A stretch of 64,000 nucleotides of DNA, taken from Simmondsia chinensis (Eukaryota > Streptophyta > Magnoliopsida > Caryophyllales > Simmondsiaceae). Of the stretch, positions 44,426 to 56,718 are shown one piece after another. Position 1 is the stretch's first letter, and the number at the start of each line of letters is the position of its first letter. The notes beneath the pieces were generated by a model. That model was given only the letters and a program-made list of their open reading frames with translations, did not search any database and was not told the DNA's origin. The translations under genes and the position numbers were made by a program. The DNA lies in the NCBI GenBank assembly GCA_018398585.1, contig JAGTTD010000011.1:32732164-32796163 (forward strand), given 5' to 3'.

Positions 44426-44559
44426 TTTTTGATAAATTGCGACAAAATCGCTAAACAAGTCAGCCACTCGCTAGGCGAGGCCAGAATTCGACCGCAACAA
44501 CACGGGGACCAAAAACACCCAACACAATACAAGAAAACAGGAACAGAAACGCTCGCCTC
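44426..44559 (-). mobile_element. 134-bp truncated L1-type insertion with 14-bp TSD
   Basis: The insert is bounded by AAAGCATTGGTATT at 44412-44425 and 44560-44573. On the minus strand it ends GCAATTTATCAAAAA, an oligo(A) LINE end, and contains CGGGGACC-type and GGCCTCGCCTAGCGAG motifs shared with 16560-16805. It was made by target-primed reverse transcription with severe 5' truncation. Confidence 0.88.
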
Positions 44560-44573
44560 AAAGCATTGGTATT

Positions 44574-46745
44574 ATTAGTTGCTTTTGTAATTACATTATG
44601 ATTTTCTTAGTAATATCATCAAATACGTTTATTATAAAAATATTTTTAAGGTCATTTTATTAGTAATCAAATCATGTGATATCATCACCAAATTTGTTGG
44701 CAAATAAGTGGTCCAATATTAAATAATATTAGATATATACATCATTTATGTTATAAATTACTTCATTAATCTAATTTAGGACGCTGTGTTTGGTCCTTTT
44801 TTTTAAAAAAAAATATTAGGAAAAACAATTTTCAATGATTTGAAAGTGCTTCATTTGAAAGAAAGAAAAAAAGAAAGTGTCTTTGAATATAAGTAGAAGA
44901 TTTTTTTCTTTTTTCTTTTTTTACTTCTAAGCTAGAGTAAAAAAAAATTTAATATTTGTTCTTTAAAGCAAATATAGAAACACAAAATAAAAATTTTCAA
45001 AAAGAAATACTCATATTGAAAGTAGTTTTTGTACAACTACTTCAACAAAAAAAAAAAATGTTTCTAAAACAGAAATTTTTGTCACCTTGGCCAAGCAGAT
45101 TAAGATAATAAATTTATTTCCATGGATCCTATAAAAGAAACAATAATGAAATATTTTCAATTATATAAAAATAGATCAAAAATTACATTTTGTGTACTCT
45201 TTCTATTTTAAATAGGTGCATTAATGACACTATAAACGAAATTAGAAAAGAAATTAAAGAACATATTCAGATTCTTCAAAATCTAAAGTTGTAGTTTTAC
45301 TTGTTTCTTTTTCTGTTTTAGACGGTGAAAGAATAAATCGTATATACAGATATAATTATATGGATATGATAATACATAGACCTAACATTCTTCGAGTATG
45401 ACAACCTAATCCAAATTTCACAAAACATGTATCCACTGTACGTTTCTGTCCTATTCAATTCCAACTAATGCCACCAAGTCTATTAAAGTTTGATACTCAT
45501 GACGAGACAATACATATGATCTTACTATAATTATTTATGACTTATTTAATGTTGTTTTTATTTCTAGTTTTTGATTTTAAATACAATAAAAATCCAATTT
45601 TGGAAAAAAAAAAAATGTCGTGTTTTAGATTTCCTAATTTTTGTTTTCATTGTAACCCAATTCACAAAGTTGATGTTATAAGATGTTCACATATATATTG
45701 ATCTATTTTCTCTCACATTTTAAATATGAGACTTCTACCAAACTCATGTGTGCAGTTCTTATAAGCAAATATAAATTTTTTTTCTCACGACTTAACCAAA
45801 CAGAACATAATAGTAGCCCACAAATTAAAGGAAGCAACGAATGACACTACTTTTGGGTGTTTTGATGTGAAATTTTACCACATATAAACTGAATGTCCCT
45901 TTTGACAACCATGCACTTTTGTTAACTTTATACCAAACTTCTTGCTCATACTTAATGAGCATCACCTCCACCAATTTGCCTAACCTTTCCAATTGGTACT
46001 TATCCCCCTTTCATTTCCATTAAATGATACTTGCCCACTTCATAGTCCAAGATGCCCAAGTATTTGGACCACTTATAGAACGGGATACACACCCATCAAA
46101 TCACAACGAAAATGATAACTCAACTGTCAAGGAACCAATTATAGTAAAAGCTTCAACTGATGGGTAAATTCACCTTATACTTTGTCGTGCTGAAATGATT
46201 TTATGCTGTAATACAAACAGACAAGAACTGTACAGATCAAAATATACTTTGTGCAACATTTCTCATGGATTCATTCATAGCAAAAGATAAATATACACCA
46301 CAAAACCCATGGAAGTTCATAAGGTGTAAAGAGACTCCTCATCAACGACACATTACATGCTCTTTCTTTTTATCTTCCATACATCCTTTTAAAAGGACCC
46401 TACCCCAACCACCCCATCTCACCAAAAAGCAAAAGACAACAAACTTTTTGACCCCTCAAATAAAATAAAATAAAACTAAGGACAATCATCCCCACTTAGC
46501 AAAAGTTACACAGCCTCCACCATTTTGACATTAACTTACATAAAGATGAGCATTAACCACAAAAACATATCCCTCAAAGGGTCCAAACCCTTTCAAGTCA
46601 GCTCGGTTTAGAGTTCGCGTTAGGTTGATCTATACAGTCAACGAAAAGAAACCACAGGCGAAAAAAACCAGAACTCGAAAGTTCAATTTTCAAAACCTTG
46701 TTTTCAGTATCGCGTGTGTCCATGTCAGAGTGCTTTTTTAAAGTC
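44574..46745. other. AT-rich spacer and 3' flank of the DUF789 gene; possible hAT-like MITE at 44780-45105
   Basis: GCTGTGTTTGGTCC near 44785 and CCTTGGCCAAGCAG near 45087 are imperfect inverted ends of the hAT-MITE type. The region 46110-46250 has the dispersed phrase CAACTGATGGGTAAA…. The 3' UTR of the DUF789 gene probably lies in about 46500-46745. No other gene is seen. Confidence 0.35.
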
Positions 46746-49700
46746 TCACCCACGACGAATCCCGGTGAAGTAGTTAAAGTCATGGTGCTGGACCCTGAGC
46801 TGTTTTAACCATGAGTCAGCAACACTCAAGAGAGAGCCAAGCCTCTCCTGATCCCTCCCGCCCCGCCCAGAGACCCACATGTTTCCTTGCATCTTATACG
46901 TGGCGAGCCCAAATGGAGGGAGTGGGATTCTCTCTCCTTCTTTTCTCTTCTTGACCCACTCTGCACCCTCCATGTCATCATCATGGTCCATGTCTATATA
47001 AAATAACCAAGAATCAGTATTTTCATGGGACCAACATTTCTTTCTAAGTCATCAAGCAAGGCATCAAAGACGAAAATGAAGGCTCCGTTTGGTAAATGGG
47101 AAGTCCTCTCTCCCTAATTATTTTCCTTGGAAACAAATATTCCAAGAAAAATCAAAATCAATTTGAGATTTTTTTCCATTGTTTGATTCAATAGAAAACA
47201 TGCTCCCACTTTATAATATTCCATTATTTGGTTTAAAAGTACACATCTTGCATCAATTATCCTATATCTTATTATAGAACTGATACAACATATAATATCA
47301 AGAGCCAACCAATGAATACCCCAAAGCCGTTTGATGACTTCCCCCATTTTACAAGGGAAATTATTTTTCCACTCATTGGGTGGAAAACCTTTTCGATCTC
47401 AAAATCTTTTGCATCAATGAATATGTGCCGGACAATGGAAAAGAGAAAAAACTAATTTCTAGAATCTACTTTTCTCCCGTGACAAATGGAGCCAAAGGGG
47501 GAATAATATAAAGTTAGATAAAATTCAAAATGGTACCTTGGAAAGAAGATGAGAGAGTATGGTATGTAAGAAAGCACGTTGACAAGTCCTTTATGGTCCT
47601 TCCCATGGGTATGTGGTATATTGGGTACCTGGAAATTATGTTCAGAAGCATTAATCGGTGTATAATTAAGAAGCGAGATTGTTCTTGCCATTGATTTATA
47701 TCGCTTTAAAAGCAGTTTTCAAGCTCTCTATGGACCACAAAATTATTGATCATTTTCTTCCTACCTCAAAGTCTATGGGAAGTCACTCATTGTTAATGCA
47801 CATCTATATATAATATACATCAGGTTTATGCAATAATATCTGCCAAGGCCCACCAAATTCTAAATTAACAAAGAAGTCAAGTAAACCAAAAAAAAGGGTC
47901 GCTTTCATTTGCAAGACTTTACGCTTCGTTTGTTTTAACGCCAAACATTTTCCTTTGGGTTATTTTTCTTTATAAAATATTTCAGTCGATGATATTTTTA
48001 TCCTAAACCTTTTGTCTTTTTAACTAAAGAAGATGGTTCGCTCTATGATTTATATGAGGTTCACATTTAGCCAAATTAAGGCTGAAATAAAGCATATGAT
48101 GTGATATAGCACTACAAAAAACGTTTTCCCCTTCCTCTCAACGGAGGAAAATACTTTGTATTTGTAATGGTTGTTACGAAGTTGCTCATGAAAACAATAG
48201 AACTGAAACAATTTATGTTTTCTTTCAAAACAAAAGGAGATTTCAAATAGGGAACGGACCAGGCAACAGCCATCCAACTAGCTGGTGAGAGGTCGACGCT
48301 CCTTAGCGACATCAGTCCAGGATATCTCCGAGCTAGCTCAGTGATCTGTGAGCAAAGCAAACAGTCAAAAGTGGCATTAATAGAATATCTTTTTTTCTTT
48401 TTTTGGGATAAGAAGCATTAATAGAATATTCTTTATTCCATTCTACCAAGAAGTTCTGTATGTACATTGTACACATGTTCTGATCAGAATCAACTGAATA
48501 CTTTGAACATATACTTACAAAACCTACATCAGTTCATTTTCAGAGCATCAATTTGAAATATTAGAGGTAGAAAAAAGCATAGAATGCATAAAAATTAAAG
48601 GGGGAATAATCTCTTCACAGGCATTCAAAAGGGTATAACAACAAGAAATATTTCGAACATTTCGGGGAAAAAGTATTCGTTCATGAAAGCCGGTCCATGT
48701 CAAGGCATTAGGGATGGTACATATCCGAGCACGACAAAGATTCCACTGTAGATTATACACCTAATGTTATTTCTACTTCTAGCTCTATTAATTGAACTTA
48801 AACTGCAAACAAAAAATTAAGACCAAATTTACTAGGAAAAATCAAAAGCATTAAAATTTGAAGCGAGTAATCGGAGAGATTCACTTAAACTAATTTAGGA
48901 ACGGCTATTAGCTGAAAAGATATATTCAGTTCTAATCCTATCAAATAGCTAACAGAATCTAATAAAATATTATGTCACAATCACTAAATCTCTTCTTCAG
49001 TGCTACATCACCGAACCTCTCGGTAAGAATAGTCTCCATATGTTTTAGTAGCATGCTAAAACATTGACTAGAATCTTCTGGTTTAGAAAAATTACATCTT
49101 TTCAGTTCCAATGTATGAGAATACGAGAGTTAAAGTCATAAGAATTGTAAATATCATCCGTGCATTAATAAATAATTAGTAAATAATTATGCAAAGTATC
49201 CAAAATTTTCAATACCACAAATCAAATGTGGAATGTTCCCGTTAATGACTTGCATCAGAGTGGAGCTGCCCCCATAAATGACTTGCATTTTGGCGCGATA
49301 AGCGCACTAAACACCACTAAATACCAATGCTAAAAAGAATCATTAGTGGAAAATAAACTCACATCAAAGCCTAAAACAGCAAGGATTAGGAAATAGAATT
49401 GTAACTGAATAGATGCTCAGTGAATTTATAGGGTTTTGCATAGCAATGATGTGACTTATAGTGAATACTAGCCACAAAATTTGCATCAGTATCAATAGTT
49501 TTACCCTGATAATAACATTACCTAATTTATAAAGATAGAATAAGGATTTACCTTGTCCATGAGAGGAACTCTAGCATAAGGAGTTGATCTTTCAAAATAT
49601 TGGCAGTAAAGATAACCCAATCTATCATTCAATTGCCACAGGCTCTCCTGCTCAAACCCTCCTTCCTCTGAAGAACATCCATCCCATCTCGATGAGAATT

Positions 49701-50591
49701 TATCGCTCTCGCTCTCATCACTGAACGATTCGCTATAAGAATCCCTCATCTCTCCATCCCCTGAATCCGTTTCTTCCCTGTATTAACACCCAAAACTCAT
49801 CATCACATATGAGCACTGATTACATTACCCAGATTATATGCATACGTGAGTCTAGTAAAAAATCACTGGTCACAGTTGTGAAGTCTAACGGATTACTACA
49901 CCTTATGCTAGTTAATTTTAGGATGGAAACCCACTTAGACTTATACTTGAATCCCATATATACTAACTTTATAGGTCACGCTGAATGAAATTTTCACAAT
50001 ATGTAATCAATTCAATGATTTCACAGAATCCCATTATGATGAGCAATTAAAGGAAAGGTCAATCAGGGAATCAGAATTTCTGGCCCTTTTTTAAAGAAGG
50101 AAAAGTATCAGAATAGGATCATTTTTTTTGAACCGCAAATAGGATCATATTACATCATAGTAAAAGATGAAATATTATATGATATACCTGAAAATGGGGG
50201 AAGGAGTACTAGTGAAAATTTGAAGGGCAGAGAGATAAGGGACATAGTACTGAATTAGGGTTTCACCAGCACTGATCTTAATAGGGACACCAGCCCCATA
50301 TGCACTCCATTCATCATAACATCCCCATAGATCAGCCAATGTAAAGTACTCCACTTTCTCTCTCTCCCATGGATGCCAAAGCCTGTTCAAGTTCCTGATC
50401 TCAGACTGCAACAACACCCACAAAATTTTATGAATTACCCACAAAATGTAATGCAAAAACATAACAAAATCAGTCAAAATCAACATGAGATTTCATACCT
50501 TTGGGAGGAATTGAGAGGGGACAACAGGGGTAGTGCAATGGAGGAAGCAATCAAGGTTAGAATCCATTGAAATTGATCCTTTTTCCACCAT
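46746..50591 (-). CDS. DUF789 family protein, six coding exons
   Basis: Coding exons (minus strand, 5' to 3') are 50499-50591, 50188-50405, 49552-49777, 48260-48345, 47537-47628 and 46746-46993. Phases agree at every junction and the product has 320 residues. DUF789 signatures appear in order: [20 protein letters not shown] and [13 protein letters not shown] (exon 2), [13 protein letters not shown] and RVPLMDK (exon 3), [19 protein letters not shown] (exon 4), [15 protein letters not shown] (exon 5), and [29 protein letters not shown] (exon 6). An acidic serine-rich linker ([11 protein letters not shown]) lies in exon 3. The molecular function of the family is unknown. The exon 4 donor is GTCCGT, weaker than the others. 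A partial paralogue lies at 10542-10726 and 15902-15949. Confidence 0.93.
47088..47491. mobile_element. MITE-like sequence in intron 5 of the DUF789 gene
   Basis: GGCTCCGTTTGGTAAATGGG at the left and its inverse-like counterpart (opposite strand GGCTCCATTTGTCACGGGAG) at the right suggest a hAT-type MITE. The inner inverted pair AATGGGAAGTC…GACTTCCCCCATTTTAC supports a foldback structure. An 8-bp target duplication was not found. Confidence 0.45.
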
Positions 50592-51660
50592 TTTGATATC
50601 TTTTTTCTATTTTTTCCCTCCCAAAAAGAGAGAGGGGAAGAACACAAAGTAGAAAAAAGAAGATTTAGAGGGAGAGGGAAAGGAGAGAGTAACCTCCCTA
50701 ACCCTAAAAATTGAATGAGAGCCCAGTTGAGATAGGAAAGCAAAACAGAGGAGAGAGAAAAAAGGAAAGCAATGAAAGGAGAAATTGCCGGAGATACAGA
50801 GAGAGAAAGAGGAGAGAGAGGGGGGGGAAATGAGTGGACTTAGAATTCTAAAAACTAATATAAGAAAACTGGTAAAATACGTTAAGGGGACGGCATGTTG
50901 ATATCACTCCACGTTGAAAATTTTGTGATGTTTTTGCCTAAACAAATGGCCCCTTCTTTGCCCTGAAACAGCGGGGATTTTCACATACATACCCACCACG
51001 AAATTCTCGCAACAAAACACAAAACTGCAACACAAAGTATTCAATTCAATAAAAAATCCACCTTTAAGATGACTCAAAGCCACATATTTTTCCTCCCCAT
51101 TGACTCCACCCCCCTATTTGAAGCAAAATTTGTCCAGATTATCAACAAAAATGCCCAGATTTTCAGTGAAAACACGTAGAGTTTAAAATATCCAATTGTC
51201 AAAACTACGAGAAATTGACGGAATCTCAACACATTTAAATGGGTCTGATCAAAAAATCAAAACTTACTTATCCAGATTACCAATAGAAAACCCACAATAA
51301 TGCCGAGATTTTCAGGGAAAATAAGGAAACTTTAGATGACCCAATTGTCAAACTATGAGAAAATTGATGGAATTTCAACACATTTAAATGGGTCTGATCA
51401 AAAAAATCAAAACTTACCCAGAAAGAAAAAGGATGATAGAAACAAAGAAAGGGGAATTGGCGGTGGAGATTAAACCGAAGAAAGGAGATTGAAGACGTGG
51501 GCCGAACCTGAACCGTCGAAATCAAGAGTAGAGATGTTTGATTACTTGTGATTTAATGGGGTTTGTTGGTGTCAGTAAATTAGGGTTCCCGGATTGATTT
51601 TGGTGGAGCACAAGAGAACAAGAGAGAGACAGACAAGGGGTTTACAAGAGATGGTCCAGC
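50592..51660 (-). promoter_or_regulatory. 5' UTR and promoter region of the DUF789 gene
   Basis: A GA/CT-rich leader (50620-50830 with GAGAGAGAGG tracts) precedes the start codon, a common 5' UTR feature in plants. A short direct repeat, AGATTTTCAG(T/G)GAAAA… through TTTAAATGGGTCTGATCAAAAAA, occurs at about 51155-51260 and 51303-51405. The transcription start and any 5' UTR intron could not be fixed. Confidence 0.4.
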
Positions 51661-52008
51661 AATAATTAAGAGGAGGCCTGCTTTATTGTATTATATTATA
51701 TTTAATTATTATTTATTAGAAATGTGCTCCGTAAAAGATGATCAATTACAACGGTAGACAAAACTATAGGAGGTAGATTAATCACCCAGTTATGAGAACA
51801 AGCTCCCAATCTATGTAACTCGGTCACTTCATGGGCAATCACATTAACCTCTCTACTACACCAAAAACAGGGATAGATGATCCATTATTAGTCTCATCTT
51901 TGTATCTTTTTAGTCTATATTTTATATTTTATGTTTGGTAAATTATCAAACATCGTGATCTTGAATTATTTATCACTTAACTATCTAAAATTTTAATTTA
52001 GTATTATT
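51661..52008. other. Spacer, no gene seen
   Basis: AT-rich; CTCCGTAAAAGATGATCAATTA to ACTACACCAAAAA (51727-51868) resembles a repeat remnant but could not be assigned. Confidence 0.35.
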
Positions 52009-52027
52009 GATACTTTTGTATTACTAC

Positions 52028-52596
52028 ATTAGGTGGAAGAGGCAGAGGCAGACCAAAGAAAAGATGGCTTGAGACGATCCGACAAGACCTCACCCGCCTA
52101 AACCTTCGGAAGGAGATGGCCTTAGATAGGCCTTAACGGAGGGCTAGCATAGGGGTAGTAGATGATCCGATTGGAATAGGGTAGTCTTTGTCTCTACCTT
52201 ATCTTTGGCTCTACCTTATCTATCCCTGTCTCATTTTTATTCTTATTTCTCATTTTCTTTCTCTATCTCCTCTACCTCTATCTCTATCCTCTGTCTATAT
52301 TCTTTTCTATATATCATTTTCTTTATCTCACATATCTATGTTCGGTGCCTGTGCAGCATTCTTTGAGTCTGGGTTTTTTTTTTTTTTTTTTTTTTTGGCC
52401 ATACTCATGCATTTTTTATGCTTCTCCTGTTGCCAGGTCTTTGGCTGATTAATGCGAACCAACTTTTTAAGCTAGGGGTTCTCGGAAACAACCTCCCTTC
52501 AGGGTAGCCCCCTGAAGGGGGAAGGCCGCGTACATCTACCATCCCCAGACCCTGCTTTTGCGGGAGCCATTAGAGGCACTGGGTTTGTTGTTGTTT
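52028..52596 (+). mobile_element. 5'-truncated RTE LINE with 19-bp TSD
   Basis: The insert begins with the end of an RTE polyprotein (GRGRGRPKKRWLETIRQDLT, then NLRKEMALDR), followed by a CT-rich 3' UTR with a long T-run (about 52373-52396). It ends with CCTCCCTTCAGGGTAGCCCC…GGGTTTGTTGTTGTTT. The duplication GATA(C/T)TTTTGTATTACTAC lies at 52009-52027 and 52597-52615. The coding end contains stops, so it is dead on arrival or decayed. Confidence 0.92.
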
Positions 52597-52615
52597 GATA
52601 TTTTTGTATTACTAC

Positions 52616-53132
52616 GGTTTTAAAAATAATAAAAAGAATCTTAGTATTTTTGAATTATTAAAAAGATCTCTTATATTTTTTTTGTATTAATAAAAAAAGG
52701 CCCCTATATTTATATCGTATTAATAAGAAAATCCCTCTCCAACTTGACAACGTCATTTTTCTTCAATTTAACTGACGTGGTAATTGTTTTTTATTAATAC
52801 TACAGTTAGATGACAAAAACACCCTTTGATACCCACATTTTTAAATAAATTAAGTAGACAGATAGTCCCTACACATACCTCTATAATTTTTTTGCTTATA
52901 AAGTAATAATAAAAATATTGAATGATACTTTTGTTATTTTATTGTGGCATTACTAAAAAGTAATTGTCACATCAGCTTTGTCTACAGAAAATAATGCAAT
53001 TACGCTCAAAAGGGGCATTTTTATTAATACGACAAAAACTTAAAGACCTTTTTAATAATTCAAAAAGGTCACGCTCCTTTTTAGTAATTCAAAAGGGCCC
53101 TGGTTCTTTTTATTATTTCTAAAAACGTTATT
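52616..53132. mobile_element. Foldback MITE with TIRs of about 130 bp
   Basis: The left arm (GTTTTAAAAATAATAAAAAG, TTTGAATTATTAAAAAGATC, TTAATAAAAAAAGGCCCCTA) is repeated in inverse at the right (AAGGGGCATTTTTATTAATA, AGACCTTTTTAATAATTCAA, CTTTTTATTATTTCTAAAAA). The centre has no coding sequence. Confidence 0.75.
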
Positions 53133-54431
53133 TACTAAAATATAAATAACCCTTTAATTTATGCAATGGGGTTATTAAGTTTAAATGCTCTGAAGTTTTA
53201 GATTTATATCAATCCGATATTTTTGTTGAAATTTGATAAATGTTAGTTAGAAAATACATGTTAAATTTTAAACACGATTTCAACATTATATTAATATCTT
53301 TATTAAAATTTTATAACTTTTGCGGGAAAAAATTTACATATGATGGCAATATTTAGTTTGTTTATATCAATATCTGTTGAATATTTTATCACAATTCGCT
53401 AAATTTTTTATGAAAATATTGACAATAAATTACATATATTATCTAATCATACATTATATTAGTATTTTTATATAAAATTTGTCATATCCCTACAAAATTT
53501 CATCAATTTTCGATTATATATGCATTGAAATATCAAATACCTGTATGATAAATGTTCAAATCTCAGACCTTAAATAATAATTTCCGTATATGTTTTATAT
53601 GTGTCTATCTTAAAATTATAATACGAGTAAATCCGAAAAAAGAATAGAGCTTTTCGGATTTACTTGTTATTTAACGTTTTTATCTCTTCTCAAGTAGCTT
53701 TAGAAATCAAAACTTATCAATTCTCATTCTCTTAATTTTTATTTCTATTTAAGGAAATTGTGATATTTATTACCAAAAAGAGTTTGATAATATCAAGCAA
53801 TTGATAAAATATCGGGTTATTATTTCTCTTTATTTTGATTACGTTAACCTTAATTCTATATGATATAAATTACAGGAATATATTTATATTGGAAAGTTAA
53901 TATTAAGAGTCGACTTGCCAAGCATGTTGCAAAATTTCTTTTTTCTAGATTTTAAGGGTTTTGGAAAACTGCTTTTAAGTAGAAGTAAAACCGTTTTTTT
54001 CTATCTTTAAGAAGAAGTAGAAAATTAGTATTTTTCTTTAAAGTATAAGCAAAAACTAAAAAAATAAATTTTAATAAAAACAGTACTATTTTTCACAAAA
54101 CTGTTTTTACAAAAATTATTTTTGAAAATAGTTTTTCACATCTTGACAAAAAAAATACCCTAAAATATTGAAAAATGCAAATGGAATATTATGTCTAAAT
54201 AAAGCCGAAACAAACTATAAATTAAAAAGTGAGGCTTAGCTTATTATAATGATAATAAGAAACCAAGTCTAGTTCTACTCAAAGGCCAAATTCATACAAC
54301 CTAAATTATTTTCCTGTTTTTATGAATGTGATGCTTGCTAATTCTGTATTTTCTTTGCTGCATACTGTCATGCGGGTTGGCTCAAACATCACTTTTGCAG
54401 GTTTTTCTGTTTTGTACTGCAACTCTTATCA
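53133..54431. other. AT-rich spacer, nothing recognised
   Basis: No open frame of note and no repeat family identified. Confidence 0.45.
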
Positions 54432-54436
54432 CTAAT

Positions 54437-54978
54437 TGTTGAGGAGCACTCCACATTTGAGTCTTGTAGTTAAATCCCACATTGGAGTGATAGAGTAAAG
54501 AGATCAATTTATAAGTTTATGGCCACTTGGTTTTGGGATGGAACCCCACTTGGACTTATATGCGGATCTCAATGTATTCCAACTCCGTGGGTCGGGCCTC
54601 AAGGCCCGATAGAAATTTAACATGGTATCAGAGCAGGTTAGTGATTCCGATATCTTGTTTGTTGGCACCATGTCCTCAGAAAGAGGGGTGCGTTTTGTTG
54701 CACCGAGGGCTTCTCCAATGTGTTGGATCCGGTTGGATCAGAGAAGGCGAGGGGTGCATTTGAAATAGACTCACATGTGAGGGGGAGTGTTGAGGAATAC
54801 TCCACATGTGAGTCTTGTAGTTAAATCCCACATTAGAGTGATAGGGGTCAAGAGATCATTTTATAAGTGTAATGGGTTACTCCACCTATGGCCAATTGGT
54901 TTTAGGATAGAACCCTACTTGGACTTATATGTGGATCTCATATGTTCTAACTCCGTGGTTCGGGCTGGAAATTTAACA
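54437..54978 (+). mobile_element. Complete TRIM retrotransposon (542 bp), TSD CTAAT
   Basis: LTRs are 54437-54622 (186 bp) and 54788-54978 (191 bp), TGTTGAGGA…TTAACA. The flanks are CTAAT at 54432-54436 and 54979-54983. The primer-binding site TGGTATCAGAGC follows the 5' LTR (54623-54634) and the tract GAGGGGGAG precedes the 3' LTR (54779-54787). The 165-bp interior encodes nothing, so movement depends on another element. The 3' LTR has a short extra segment (ATGGGTTACTCCACC). Confidence 0.95.
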
Positions 54979-55095
54979 CTAATTATTTGAAAAAATACAA
55001 GCTAAAATTACAGAAACACTAAATTGAATGATTAAAGTACTCTTATTGATTTATAAAATGTATAAATTAGAAGGGCATAAGCCTAGATATAATAT

Positions 55096-55429
55096 TGTCA
55101 TGAACCTACTTAGGATTTACAACTTACTCGTACTTAGTAAGATTGATACTTGTATTAGTAGTTGAGGTTGTTATAGGGTTGTTATAGGTTGTCAATGAGT
55201 TGGTTAGTACTTGTACTTAGTATATAAGTATGACAATTGGATTGTATTGAGGTATTCAATATTAATTCAAGTGTTATACTTTCTCTCTCAATTCTGTTCT
55301 CTCTACTTCTCCCTCTATCCTCTCTAATTCTATTCTCTTCCTCATCTCTTTCTAATTCTTCCTTATCCCAAACTCCAATTCTCTTAATTATTTCTAAGTC
55401 ATAACCCGAGCCCACCTCGGGTCATGACA
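55096..55429 (+). repeat. Solo LTR, 334 bp, TSD AATAT
   Basis: It starts TGTCATGAACC and ends GGGTCATGACA, with AATAT directly on both sides (55091-55095 and 55430-55434). A TATA box (GTATATAAGTATG) lies near 55218 and a CT-rich R/U5 follows. No primer site or interior remains. Confidence 0.88.
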
Positions 55430-55434
55430 AATAT

Positions 55435-56034
55435 TAAATAATTTATTTCATGGTCTGAAAATAGCTATTATATTTAATTTTTAAAATTAAAATAATAAAA
55501 ATTTTAATCACAAATTAGAAATATAATAGAATTGAAATTTTACTACATTAAGGGTAATAATCTAAGTTTGTTACATTGATATTTCGTAAATATTAGCTCT
55601 AAAGTTTAAAATATTAGAAATTTAAACTTTAATGACATTATTATTTTTAAATATTGGCTAAATTTCACTAATATTGATTTTACAAAGTACAATGAATATT
55701 TATTTTGAAAATTGATTTTTGTTCATCCAGCAATAATTATTTTAACATTGTTGCATAATGTAAATTTTTAATGATAATCAATATACTAATACTAATACAT
55801 TTCAAAATGGATTAGAGCAAACTCAATAGAAGATTAACAAAATTGTTACAGGAAAAAAATAAATAAATTATGTGCAAGATATAAGATGTACTAGTATTAT
55901 ATCAGGTACTTTCATTTGAATATTAATTATGTAATTTTCGTTTCTAATAGCTATTAAGATCTTATTTAGTAGTTTCTCTTAGTGGAGGAATGTTAAATGG
56001 GGAATGTTTTTTTTTTTTTTTTTTTTCATTTCTC
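55435..56034. other. AT-rich spacer, nothing recognised
   Basis: Contains a poly-T tract near 56007-56026, just left of the RTE insertion. No gene is seen. Confidence 0.4.
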
Positions 56035-56048
56035 TATCATTTTTCCTC

Positions 56049-56704
56049 AGTTGAGAGAGCAACGTCTGAGGTGGTTCGGACATGTTAGAAGGAGACCGGA
56101 CAATGCTCCAGTAAGGAGATGCGAATAGCCCTTTACTATACTGGGTAGAAGAGATAGAGGCAGGCCAAAGAAGAGATGGCTTGAGACAATCCGACAAGAC
56201 CTCACCCACCCAAACCTTCGGGAGGAGATGGCCTTAGATAGGGCCCAATGGAGGGCTAGCATAGGGGTAATAGATGCTCCGATTAGAGTAGGGTAGTCCA
56301 GTTTACTAGTGCTAGGCCTTGACCATCCTCATGGTGCACGTAGGCTGTATACTGGCTATCATGAACTGATACTCGCTACATGCCTACTTATCTTTATCTC
56401 TATTCTCTAATCTCTATTCTCTATCTCTATCCTTAACTTTATCTTATTTATTGATTTGGGGCTAATGTGGCTTGCTTTGAGTTTGTGTTTTGCTCGTCGT
56501 GTGTTTTGTCCTACTCATGCTTTGATGCTCTCCTGCTGCCAGGTCACATGCTCTGTGCTGCGGGCCAGCTTCTCAGGTTGGGGGTCATCGGAAACAGCCT
56601 CTCTTCAGGGTAGCCCCCTGAAGGGGGAAGGCTGCGTACATCTACCCTCCCAGACCCTAGTTATGCGGGAGCCTTTGGAGGTACTGGGTTTGTTGTTGTT
56701 GTTG
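56049..56704 (+). mobile_element. 5'-truncated RTE LINE with 14-bp TSD
   Basis: It begins in the C-terminal part of the RTE polyprotein: LRWFGHVRRRPDNAP, GRRDRGRPKKRWLETIRQDL, REEMALDRAQWRASIG, then a stop. A 3' UTR follows and the tail CTCTCTTCAGGGTAGCCCCC, GGGGGAAGGCTGCGTACATC, GTACTGGGTTTGTTGTTGTTG. The target duplication TATCATTTTTCCTC lies at 56035-56048 and 56705-56718. At least one frame break occurs near 56128. The tail is the same as in the 5S-headed SINEs. Confidence 0.95.
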
Positions 56705-56718
56705 TATCATTTTTCCTC

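Noticed and set aside
46598..46783. 61-codon minus-strand frame overlapping the end of the DUF789 gene
   Set aside because: It is a shadow in another frame; the conserved DUF789 exon 6 ends at 46746 in the correct phase.
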